NCBI RefSeq assembly: GCF_963378105.1
Contig: NZ_OY726398.1
Coordinates: 1,426,001-1,490,000, forward strand
DNA: 64,000 nucleotides
Direction: 5' to 3'
Origin: Mycolicibacter sp. MU0102
GTDB lineage: Bacteria > Actinomycetota > Actinomycetes > Mycobacteriales > Mycobacteriaceae
Shown here: piece after piece, positions 57,532-64,000 of the stretch
Layout of the letters: each line of letters starts with the position of its first letter
Numbering within the stretch: position 1 is the first letter of the stretch
Translations under genes and position numbers: made by a program
Notes under the pieces: generated by a model
Told to the model about the DNA's origin: nothing
Database searches by the model: none
What the model saw: only the letters and a program-made list of their open reading frames with translations

Positions 57532-58688
57532 CCACCATCGAGGCAGGCACCCTGCCCAGCCACTACCAGGACTTGCGCGATACCGTCGCCGAGTTCGCCC
57601 GCACCGTCGTCGCTCCGGTGGCGGCCAAGCACGATGAAGAGCACAGCTTCCCCTACGAAGTCATCGCCAAGATGGGGGAGATGGGGCTGTTCGGCCTGCC
57701 GTTCCCCGAGGAGTACGGCGGCATGGGCGGCGACTACTTTGCCCTGGCGCTCGCCCTGGAGGAACTCGGCAAGGTCGATCAGTCGGTGGCGATGACCCTG
57801 GAGGCCGGCGTCGGCCTGGGGGCGATGCCGATCTACCGGTTCGGCTCCGAGGAACAGAAGCAGACCTGGCTGCCGGATCTGGTGAGCGGTCGGAGACTGG
57901 CGGGATTCGGACTGACCGAACCGGGCGCCGGCTCCGATGCCAGCGGCACCAGGACCACCGCCCGCCGCGACGGCGACGAGTGGGTGATCAACGGCACCAA
58001 GCAGTTCATCACCAACTCCGGCACCGACATCACCTCACTGGTGACGGTCACCGCCGTCACCGGAACCCGGCCGGATGGCAAGAAGGACATCTCCACGATC
58101 ATCGTTCCTTCCGGCACACCGGGATTCACCGTGGAACCGGCCTACAACAAGGTCGGCTGGAACGCCTCGGACACCCACCCGCTGACCTTCGCCGACGCCC
58201 GCGTTCCCCAAGCCAACCTGCTCGGTGACGAGGGCCGGGGCTACGCGAACTTCCTGTCCATCCTGGACGAGGGCCGCATCGCGATCGCCGCGGTCGCCAC
58301 CGGGGTGGCGCAGGGCTGCGTCGACGAAAGCGTCAAGTACGCCGGTGAGCGTGAGGCGTTCGGCCAGACGATCGGCTCCTACCAGGCGATCAGCTTCAAG
58401 ATCGCCCGGATGGAGGCGCGGGCCCACGTCGCCCGTACCGCTTACTACGACGCCGCCGCGAAGATGTTGGCGGGCAAGCCGTTCAAGAAGGAGGCGGCGA
58501 TCGCCAAGATGATCTCCTCGGAAGCGGCGATGGACAACGCTCGCGACGCCACCCAGATCCACGGCGGCTACGGCTTCATCAACGAATACCCGGTGGCCCG
58601 GCATTACCGGGACAGCAAGATCCTCGAGATCGGCGAGGGCACCACCGAGGTGCAGCTGATGCTGATCGCACGATCGTTGGGGCTGTGA
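57528..58688 (+). CDS. fadE19: Acyl-CoA dehydrogenase (isovaleryl/branched-chain type)
   Basis: A 386-residue FAD enzyme. F-G-L-T-E-P-x-A-G-S-D-A-S is near 125, N-G-T-K-Q-F-I-T-N-S-G near 150, R-E-A-F-G-Q-x-I-G-S-Y-Q-A-I near 285 and the C-terminal A-T-Q-I-H-G-G-Y-G-F-I-N-E-Y-P-V-A-R near 345, with E in the E-Y-P as candidate base. It makes 3-methylcrotonyl-CoA from isovaleryl-CoA in this operon, or a related branched substrate. It corresponds to Rv2500c and overlaps accA1 by ATGA. Confidence 0.94.
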   Translation: MTTIEAGTLPSHYQDLRDTVAEFARTVVAPVAAKHDEEHSFPYEVIAKMGEMGLFGLPFPEEYGGMGGDYFALALALEELGKVDQSVAMTLEAGVGLGAMPIYRFGSEEQKQTWLPDLVSGRRLAGFGLTEPGAGSDASGTRTTARRDGDEWVINGTKQFITNSGTDITSLVTVTAVTGTRPDGKKDISTIIVPSGTPGFTVEPAYNKVGWNASDTHPLTFADARVPQANLLGDEGRGYANFLSILDEGRIAIAAVATGVAQGCVDESVKYAGEREAFGQTIGSYQAISFKIARMEARAHVARTAYYDAAAKMLAGKPFKKEAAIAKMISSEAAMDNARDATQIHGGYGFINEYPVARHYRDSKILEIGEGTTEVQLMLIARSLGL

Positions 58689-58702
58689 TGAGGACGTCCC
58701 GC

Positions 58703-58756
58703 GAGCCGGAATCTGGCGACGCAACACCGGCGTGTCGCGTCGCAGAATTCCGACTC
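58703..58756. repeat. Long imperfect hairpin between fadE19 and MaoC gene
   Basis: GAGCCGGAAT at the left end and AATTCCGACTC at the right end, with inner arms CGACGC/GCGTCG and ACAC/GTGT around a CGGC-type loop; about 22 paired bases. It could be a processing or attenuating structure or a REP-like element. Confidence 0.6.
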
Positions 58757-58785
58757 GGCGGCGGAAATAGCGGAAGGGAAACGGC

Positions 58786-59271
58786 GTGAGCAAGACGGTC
58801 GAGCAGCGCGGACTGTGGTTCGAGGAATACGAGATCGGCACCACCTACCTGCACCGGCCCGGGCGCACCATCACCGAAGCCGACAACGTGCTGTTCACCA
58901 CGCTGACCATGAACACCCAATCGCTGCACCTGGATGCGGCGTGGGCGGCCCAGCAGCCGGGCTTCCGCGGTGAGCGCCTGGTGAATTCGATGTTCACCCT
59001 CTCCACGCTGGTCGGCCTGTCGGTGGCGCAGCTGACGTTGGGCACCATCGTGGCCAACCTGGGCTTCTCGGAGGTGTCGTTCCCCAAGCCGGTGTTTCAC
59101 GGTGACACGCTGTATGCCGAGACGGTCTGCACCGACAAGCGGGAGTCCAAGAGCCGCCCCGGCGAGGGCATCGTCACGTTGGAGCACGTCGGGCGTAACC
59201 AGAACGGCGACATTGTCGCCCGCGCGGTACGCACCACGCTGGTGCGCAAGAAGCCCGCGGGGGACCAGTGA
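58786..59271 (+). CDS. MaoC-like hot-dog dehydratase/hydratase
   Basis: A 161-residue single hot-dog protein. I-T-E-A-D-N-V-L-F-T-T-L-T-M-N-T-Q-x-L-H-L-D is the MaoC active-site block with the catalytic Asp/His region, and G-F-S-E-V-S-F-P-K-P-V-F-H-G-D-T-L follows near 90. In this operon it may hydrate 3-methylglutaconyl-CoA to HMG-CoA, an inference from position. GGAAGGGAAA precedes GTG 58786. It corresponds to Rv2499c and overlaps citE by GTGA. Confidence 0.9.
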   Translation: MSKTVEQRGLWFEEYEIGTTYLHRPGRTITEADNVLFTTLTMNTQSLHLDAAWAAQQPGFRGERLVNSMFTLSTLVGLSVAQLTLGTIVANLGFSEVSFPKPVFHGDTLYAETVCTDKRESKSRPGEGIVTLEHVGRNQNGDIVARAVRTTLVRKKPAGDQ

Positions 59272-60077
59272 GCACCGGTCCGGCCTGGCTGTTCTGCCCG
59301 GCGGATCGCCCGGAGCGATACGGCAAAGCGGCCGCGGTCGCCGACGTGGTGATCCTCGACCTGGAAGACGGGGTGGCCGCCGCGGATCGGCCCGCCGCCC
59401 GCGAAGCGCTGCGGAGCACGCCCCTTGACCCGGAGCGGACCGTGGTGCGGGTGAACCCGGCCGGCACCGAGGACCAGGCCCGCGACTTGGAGGCACTGGC
59501 CGACACCGCCTACACCACGGTGATGCTGGCCAAGACCGAATCCGCTGCCCAGGTCGCCGCACTGGCGCCGCGGCAGGTGGTGGCCCTGATCGAGACGCCA
59601 CGCGGCGCGGTGTTCTGCGCCGAGATCGCCGCCGCACAGCAATGCGTCGCGATGATGTGGGGCGCCGAAGATCTGGTCGCGGCCATGGGCGGCGGCTCCA
59701 GTCGGCACGACCAATCAGGTTCTCAAGGCCGGTATCGCGATGTGGCCCGCCACGTGCGCTCGAGTGTGTTGTTGGCGGCATCGACCTTCGGCCGGGCCGC
59801 GCTGGATGCCGTCTACCTCAACATCGGCGACCTCGACGGGCTCAAAGCCGAAGCACTCGATGGCGCCGCGGTCGGATTCGCTGCTACGGTGTGCATCCAC
59901 CCGAGCCAGATCGCGGTGGTCCGCGACGCCTATCGGCCCGCCCCGGAACGGGTTGACTGGGCGCGCAGGGTGCTCGCCGCGGCGCAGACCGAGCGCGGGG
60001 TGTTCGCGTTCGAAGGACAGATGGTCGACTCCCCGGTACTACGGCACGCGGAAGCCATCCTGCGGCGGGCGGATTGA
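59268..60077 (+). CDS. citE: CitE-like beta-subunit / multi-substrate CoA lyase
   Basis: A 269-residue TIM-barrel lyase of the HpcH/HpaI-CitE family. D-L-E-D-G-V-A near 26, V-R-V-N-P near 60, A-L-I-E-T-P-R-G near 105 and M-W-G-A-E-D-L near 128 are the metal/substrate blocks; no citrate lyase alpha or gamma genes are near. Rv2498c, the counterpart, has been described with lyase activity on citramalyl-CoA, malyl-CoA and HMG-CoA. HMG-CoA cleavage fits this operon: it makes acetyl-CoA and acetoacetate for ScoAB. It is coupled to the MaoC gene by GTGA. Confidence 0.93.
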   Translation: MSTGPAWLFCPADRPERYGKAAAVADVVILDLEDGVAAADRPAAREALRSTPLDPERTVVRVNPAGTEDQARDLEALADTAYTTVMLAKTESAAQVAALAPRQVVALIETPRGAVFCAEIAAAQQCVAMMWGAEDLVAAMGGGSSRHDQSGSQGRYRDVARHVRSSVLLAASTFGRAALDAVYLNIGDLDGLKAEALDGAAVGFAATVCIHPSQIAVVRDAYRPAPERVDWARRVLAAAQTERGVFAFEGQMVDSPVLRHAEAILRRAD

Positions 60078-60100
60078 TGCACCAGGAGGACTGACCGCGC

Positions 60101-61276
60101 ATGCGCATCACCCAGATCATCGAGACACCGGTGCGCTTGCGCGGCGAGGTCGCCAACGCCTTGGTGGATTTCTCCCGGCACACGGTGTCACTGGTCGCGG
60201 TGGTCAGCGATCAGATCCGCGACGGGAAGCCGGTGACCGGAGTCGCGTTCAATTCGATCGGCCGATTCGCCCAGAGCGGCATCCTGGCCGACCGGATGAT
60301 CCCGCGGGTGCTGCGCGCAAACCCCGAGTCGCTGCTTGACGATGCCGGTCGGATCGATCCCGCTCGGGTGCTGACTTGTGCGCTGGCAGACGAAAAGCCC
60401 GGCGGGCACGGCGATCGGGCCGGTGCGGCGGCCGCACTGGAGCTGGCGTGCTGGGATCTCAACGCCAAGCTCGCCGACGAGCCCGCCTACCGCACCATTG
60501 CCGGGTATTTCGGCCGCGACACCGTTCCCGCGGCTGTCCCGGTGTATGCCGCCGGCGGCTACTACTACCCGGGCGATGATTCGGACGCTGGCCTGGATCG
60601 GCTGCGCAGCGAGATCCGCGGCTATCTCGATCTGGGCTACGACGCGGTCAAGATGAAGATCGGCGGCGCGTCGACGAGCGAGGACCTGGCGCGCGTCGAG
60701 GCCGTGATCGACATTGTCGGCAGCGGGGCCCGAGTCGCCGTGGACGCCAATGGCCGGTTCGACGAGGCCGCCGCGGTGCAGTGGGCACAGGCGCTGAGCC
60801 CGTTTGGCCTGCGTTGGTACGAAGAGCCCGGTGACCCGCTCGATTTCGCGTTGAATGCCGCGGTCATTGAGGCCTACGACGGCGCCGTCGCCACCGGAGA
60901 GAACCTGTTCTCGGTGCGCGATGCGACCAACTTGGTTCGCTACGCCGGTATGCGGCCGAGCCGCGACATCTTCCAGATGGACGCCGGACTCAGCTATGGG
61001 CTGACCGAATACGCCCGGATGATCGAGGTTCTCGAGGCGCACGGCTTTGATCGTCGCTTGGCCTTCCCGCACGGCGGGCACCTGATCAATCTGCACATCG
61101 TGGTCGCGCTGGGCCTGGGCGGCTGCGAGTCCTATCCCGGGGTGTTCGCACCGTTCGGCGGCTATTCGCCGGGTTGTGTGCTGGCCGAGGGCACCATCGC
61201 GCCGACCGACGCGCCGGGTTTCGGGCTGGAGGAGAAGCCCGATCTGGCTGCCGTGATTGCCGACCTGGTGGGATGA
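60101..61276 (+). CDS. D(-)-tartrate dehydratase-like enolase-superfamily enzyme (TarD type)
   Basis: A 391-residue mandelate racemase/muconate lactonizing superfamily protein. V-Y-A-A-G-G-Y-Y-Y-P-G near 148, the acid/base lysine in V-K-M-K-I-G (Lys184), metal ligands D215, Glu in Y-E-E-P-G-D-P and in A-T-G-E-N-L-F, M-R-P-S-R-D, and the base His in F-P-H-G-G-H (His324/327) follow the D-tartrate dehydratase pattern closely. The product would be oxaloacetate. AGGAGGA lies about 11 nt before the ATG. It is 23 nt after citE and 4 nt before the PanE-like gene. In M. tuberculosis pdhA occupies this place. Confidence 0.85.
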   Translation: MRITQIIETPVRLRGEVANALVDFSRHTVSLVAVVSDQIRDGKPVTGVAFNSIGRFAQSGILADRMIPRVLRANPESLLDDAGRIDPARVLTCALADEKPGGHGDRAGAAAALELACWDLNAKLADEPAYRTIAGYFGRDTVPAAVPVYAAGGYYYPGDDSDAGLDRLRSEIRGYLDLGYDAVKMKIGGASTSEDLARVEAVIDIVGSGARVAVDANGRFDEAAAVQWAQALSPFGLRWYEEPGDPLDFALNAAVIEAYDGAVATGENLFSVRDATNLVRYAGMRPSRDIFQMDAGLSYGLTEYARMIEVLEAHGFDRRLAFPHGGHLINLHIVVALGLGGCESYPGVFAPFGGYSPGCVLAEGTIAPTDAPGFGLEEKPDLAAVIADLVG

Positions 61277-61280
61277 GCGG

Positions 61281-62210
61281 ATGAAGATAGCGGTCATCGG
61301 TTGCGGCGCCATGGGTTCCATCTATGCCGCCAAGTTGGCGGCGGCCGGCAATGACGTGCTGGCCGTGGACCGGTCAAGCGCGCACGTCGACGCCATCGTC
61401 GCGGGCGGCCTGCGGATCAGCGGACCGCAGCCCGACCAGGTGGTTCCCATGCGGGCGGCCACCACCGCGCCGGCCGAGCCGATGGATCTGGTGGTGCTGG
61501 CGGTTAAGGCCGCCGACGTCGCCACCGGGGCCAATCAGGCACTGCCGCTGCTCGGCGAGAACACTCCGGTGTTGACCATCCAGAACGGACTCGGGTCGGC
61601 CGACACCGTTGCCGACATCGTCGGCGCAGGCCGAGTGGCGGTGGGCATCGCCAGCGGATTCGGGGCCTCGCGTCCCGCCCCGGGGCATGTGCACCACAAC
61701 GCGATGCGCGCCGTCCGGTTCGGCGCCTATGCGGCGCTGCCGTTTTCGACTGTCGACCAGATCGCTCGGGTGTGGTCGGAGGCGGGATTCGACGCGGCCG
61801 CGGTCGCCGACATCGCCGCCATGCAGTGGGAGAAGCTCATCTGCAACGCCGCCTACAGTGCGCCGTGCGCGCTGACCGGTATGACGGTGGGCCAGGTCAT
61901 GGATGACGCAGACATGGGACCGGTCAGCCGCGCCACGGCGACTGAGGCCTGGACTGTGGCCCGGGCCGCTGGGATCGGCATCGACGTGGCAGACCCGGTC
62001 GAGCATGTCCGGGCCTTTGGTGCGCAGATGCCGAACGCCAAACCGTCTGCACTGCTGGATCATCTGGCCCGCCGCGTCAGCGAGATCGACGTCATCAACG
62101 GCGCCGTGGTGCGCACCGCCGTGCAGGTGGGGGAGCACGCCCCGGTGAACTCCACGCTGACCGCGCTGGTCAAAGCGGTTGAACGTCAGTGGTCCACGCC
62201 CCAGGGCTGA
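61281..62210 (+). CDS. Ketopantoate reductase-like protein (PanE/ApbA family)
   Basis: A 309-residue two-domain NADPH enzyme. The Rossmann motif I-G-C-G-A-M-G-S-I-Y is at residues 6-15, I-Q-N-G-L-G near 100, and Lys in W-E-K-L-I-C-N-A-A-Y near 180 is the catalytic lysine; A-L-x-G-x-T-V-G-x-V-x-D follows. It may reduce ketopantoate or another 2-keto acid. ATG 61281 comes 4 nt after the tartrate dehydratase stop, with GGATGAG before it, so the two are probably co-translated. No pantothenate gene is near, so a role linked to the tartrate-type enzyme is possible. Confidence 0.88.
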   Translation: MKIAVIGCGAMGSIYAAKLAAAGNDVLAVDRSSAHVDAIVAGGLRISGPQPDQVVPMRAATTAPAEPMDLVVLAVKAADVATGANQALPLLGENTPVLTIQNGLGSADTVADIVGAGRVAVGIASGFGASRPAPGHVHHNAMRAVRFGAYAALPFSTVDQIARVWSEAGFDAAAVADIAAMQWEKLICNAAYSAPCALTGMTVGQVMDDADMGPVSRATATEAWTVARAAGIGIDVADPVEHVRAFGAQMPNAKPSALLDHLARRVSEIDVINGAVVRTAVQVGEHAPVNSTLTALVKAVERQWSTPQG

Positions 62211-62259
62211 ACACCACGCCGACCGGCGTTCAGCTCCGCCCCGTTTTCGCCGGCGGCGC

Positions 62260-62265
62260 TAGCGT
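62260..62265 (+). promoter_or_regulatory. -10 element of the methyltransferase gene, leaderless
   Basis: TAGCGT ends 8 nt before ATG 62274. Confidence 0.45.
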
Positions 62266-62273
62266 GGATTGGC

Positions 62274-63095
62274 ATGACCGATGACAAGGCGCGAGTGGAC
62301 CTGAGCGGGTCCCCGCAGACCATGCTCGCGACGCTGTACGCCAAGGCGCTGGATGCCGATCTGCCCGAGCCCATCCTGGGTGATCGCTACGCCAAGGACG
62401 TGGTCGCACGCATCGACTACGACTGGCGCAAGACCACCATCACCGCGGCTCGCTCACCGTCGGTGACCACCCGCTCGGCACACTTCGATGGCTGGGCTAG
62501 CCGATTCCTGGCGGCCAACCCCGACGCCGTAGTGCTGCACCTGGGCTGTGGGCTCGACGCAAGATACTTCCGGCTGCAACCGGGCGATGGAATCGACTGG
62601 TATGACATCGACTATCCCGATGTCGCCGCCCTGCGCCGGCAGCTGCTGCCCGAGCGACCGCACAACCACGTGGTGGCGGCGTCGGTCACCGACCCGGCAT
62701 GGTTCGCCGAAATACCTACCGGCCGCCCAACATTGATGCTCGGCGAAGGCCTGACCATGTACCTCACCGAACCCGACGGGGTGGCGTTGCTGCGCCGGGT
62801 CGTCGAGCACGCCCCGAGCGGGGAGCTGCAGTTCGACGCCTTCAATTGGCTGGGCATCAAGTCGCAATGGTCCAACGCGGTGGTGCGCAGATCCGGGGCG
62901 ACGCTGCACTGGGCGATCAACGGCCCCGACGACATTCTTGCCGCGGTGCCGGGCACCCGGCTCTTGCAATGGGAGCGCTGGTTCGAGTCGGCCACCTTCG
63001 CCCAACTGCCGCGCGCCTACCGGGCGCTGGGCAAGGCGATGTCGTTGATCCCGGCGGTGGCGAACATGTCGCAGTATCACCGCTACGCCTTCTGA
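62274..63095 (+). CDS. Class I SAM methyltransferase (PPM1/Tcmp leucine-carboxyl methyltransferase type)
   Basis: A 273-residue cytosolic methyltransferase. V-V-L-H-L-G-C-G-L-D-A-R near 86 is the SAM motif, followed by W-Y-D-I-D-Y-P-D-V, and the E-G-L-T-M-Y-L motif near 160; the N-terminus has S-x-S-P-Q-T-M-L. This is the pattern of the leucine-carboxyl/Tcm-type O-methyltransferases that mycobacteria use on small metabolites or polyketides. Substrate unknown. It stands apart from the upstream operon by 63 nt with its own leaderless promoter. Confidence 0.87.
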   Translation: MTDDKARVDLSGSPQTMLATLYAKALDADLPEPILGDRYAKDVVARIDYDWRKTTITAARSPSVTTRSAHFDGWASRFLAANPDAVVLHLGCGLDARYFRLQPGDGIDWYDIDYPDVAALRRQLLPERPHNHVVAASVTDPAWFAEIPTGRPTLMLGEGLTMYLTEPDGVALLRRVVEHAPSGELQFDAFNWLGIKSQWSNAVVRRSGATLHWAINGPDDILAAVPGTRLLQWERWFESATFAQLPRAYRALGKAMSLIPAVANMSQYHRYAF

Positions 63096-63131
63096 GCTGC
63101 GCAGACAAGATGGTCCGCGAAACCATTGACG

Positions 63132-63153
63132 AATTACGTTACGTAATGTAATT
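63132..63153. promoter_or_regulatory. Palindrome upstream of TetR gene
   Basis: A 22-bp palindrome with two mismatched pairs, containing the perfect ATTACG-TTA-CGTAAT (6-bp arms). It ends 35 nt before the TetR GTG; autorepression is likely. Confidence 0.65.
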
Positions 63154-63188
63154 GTTTAGAGCGTGAGTCGCCGACAGCGGATGCCACA

Positions 63189-63806
63189 GTGACGGCGGGC
63201 CCGGACCCGGCCCCGGCCGGTCGCGGACGCCCGCGCGATCCGCGCACCGAGCAGGCCATCACCGAAGCGGCGCGCCGCCTGCTGGCCCGCGACGGCTACG
63301 ACCAGGTGTCCATCGAGGCGATCGCCCGCGAGGCAGACGTCAGCCGACCCACCGTCTACCGACGCTGGCCGTCGAAGACGCATCTGGTGTTCGACGCGGT
63401 CTTCGGTGCCGCCGAGGTCGGTGACGTGCTGACCAGCTCGGGCGACTTCGAAGCAGACCTGCGCCTATTCGTTGCCGGGGTGTTCGAGTTCTGGCGCGCA
63501 CCGGACGTGGCAGCCGCGGCGCTGGGCATCCTGGCCGATCGCCACCGCGACCCGGAGCTGTTCATCCGCACCCAACAGTTGCTCGACGAGACGACCCGCA
63601 CCGCGTTCGGTGTGCTGGTCCGCGCCGGCATCGACCAAGGCGTGCTCGATGCCGACATCGATATCGAGATCGCCTATGACGCCTTGGTGGGCACCAGCTT
63701 CTACATCGCCCAAGTCTTGGCCACCGACACCGTCGACGCCGCCGCCGACAGACTGTGCACCTTGCTGCTGCAGGGAATGAGAAAGAAGGAGAACCGGGAT
63801 GAGTGA
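63189..63806 (+). CDS. TetR family transcriptional regulator
   Basis: A 205-residue regulator. The HTH (T-E-Q-A-I-T-E-A-A-R-R-L-L-A-R-D-G-Y, then V-S-I-E-A-I-A-R-E-A-D-V-S-R-P-T-V-Y-R-R-W-P) is near 20-62; the C-terminal domain is helical. GTG 63189 is the only start that keeps the DNA-binding head and has a weak site (AGCGGA) before it. The stop lies 8 nt inside the next gene, so the two are co-translated. It probably represses its own operon through the palindrome at 63132-63153. Confidence 0.9.
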   Translation: MTAGPDPAPAGRGRPRDPRTEQAITEAARRLLARDGYDQVSIEAIAREADVSRPTVYRRWPSKTHLVFDAVFGAAEVGDVLTSSGDFEADLRLFVAGVFEFWRAPDVAAAALGILADRHRDPELFIRTQQLLDETTRTAFGVLVRAGIDQGVLDADIDIEIAYDALVGTSFYIAQVLATDTVDAAADRLCTLLLQGMRKKENRDE

Positions 63807-64000
63807 CGAGTTATCGGATCTGTCTGAGGCATTCGGGTCTCTGCTCGACGAGGTCCGTGCCGTCGAGCAACGCCTGCTGACCGCCGATCCGCCGCTGGAG
63901 GAGGCCGACGTCCTCGATGGCTACCGATGGGCGTTGAGCCTGCTGCGCGTCGCCTCCGAGGCCTACATCTGGGGCGATGCGGACAAACCGATCCTGGTCG
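63799..64000 (+). CDS. DUF1214-like protein (start only, cut by window edge)
   Basis: 67 codons from ATG 63799 to the right edge, overlapping the TetR gene by 8 nt; AAGGAG lies 8 nt upstream. The visible part is acidic and helical, with D-G-Y-R-W-A-L-S-L-L-R-V-A-S-E-A near 40-55, the kind of start seen in DUF1214-domain proteins of mycobacteria. The rest is outside the window, so the family call is tentative. Confidence 0.6.
   Translation, partial: MSDELSDLSEAFGSLLDEVRAVEQRLLTADPPLEEADVLDGYRWALSLLRVASEAYIWGDADKPILV

Overview
The window is chromosomal DNA of a Mycobacterium-type actinobacterium. The evidence is the very high GC content, a one-piece type I fatty acid synthase, DUF732 and PE-PPE proteins, LdtB/LprD/Rv2525c-type envelope genes, and gene order that follows the M. 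tuberculosis blocks Rv1329c-Rv1343c and, in reverse, Rv2525c-Rv2498c. Names of M. tuberculosis counterparts come from memory of those families and gene orders; no search was run, and the species cannot be named.

Layout. 1-10.3 kb: dinG (partial, minus), a SnoaL-like and a DUF732 gene, an OmdA/YdeI-like gene, pncB1 divergent from clpS, then DUF2017, P1 peptidase, rhomboid, murI, Rv1339-type phosphodiesterase, rphA and rdgB, followed by a DUF3817/lprD pair on minus. The mec-cysO-cysM genes that lie between the P1 peptidase and the rhomboid in M. tuberculosis are absent here. 10.4-14 kb: tRNA-Leu, a large exported protein, a second DUF732 gene and an MFS transporter. 14-27 kb: Rv2525c homologue, fas, acpS, an M20 peptidase and an aminoglycoside-phosphotransferase-like kinase, all plus strand. 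27-34 kb: an accessory catabolic block (LysR, flavoprotein, AraC, quinone oxidoreductase, TauD dioxygenase, BKACE, VOC protein) between the Rv2522c and bcp homologues. 34-39 kb: bcp, DUF3618, an APC permease fused to an OB-fold-like domain, an iron-box-preceded porin-like gene, tRNA-Lys. 39-44.4 kb: five exported envelope proteins (L,D-transpeptidase, proline-repeat peptidase, PE-PPE hydrolase, NPP-type phosphodiesterase, DUF732). 44.6-50 kb: tRNA-His, orn, HerA-like ATPase, SDR, Atg22-like MFS and an MmpS-like membrane protein. 50-60 kb: the TetR (BkaR-type) regulator and its leucine/branched-keto-acid operon fadD35-scoA-scoB-accD1-accA1-fadE19-maoC-citE. 60-64 kb: a D-tartrate-dehydratase-like enzyme, a ketopantoate-reductase-like protein, a methyltransferase, a TetR gene and a cut-off DUF1214-like gene.

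How the genes work together. FAS-I with AcpS makes acyl chains. The 50-60 kb operon takes leucine-derived isovaleryl-CoA through dehydrogenation, carboxylation, hydration and cleavage to acetyl-CoA and acetoacetate, which ScoAB activates. The 28-34 kb block looks like a separate regulon that ends in a beta-keto acid cleavage enzyme and would also yield acetoacetate. Two nearly identical tandem operator elements, one reading left into the flavoprotein gene and one reading right into the oxidoreductase-TauD-BKACE operon, flank its AraC gene. This is the best candidate for an undescribed system in the window.

Other non-coding signals are: many leaderless genes (TANNNT ending 6-8 nt before the start codon), one divergent pair whose two -10 boxes share the same TA step, a 41-nt repeat at two convergent gene ends, a 16-bp-arm palindrome inside accA1 whose arm recurs near 14.1 kb, and several palindromic operators.
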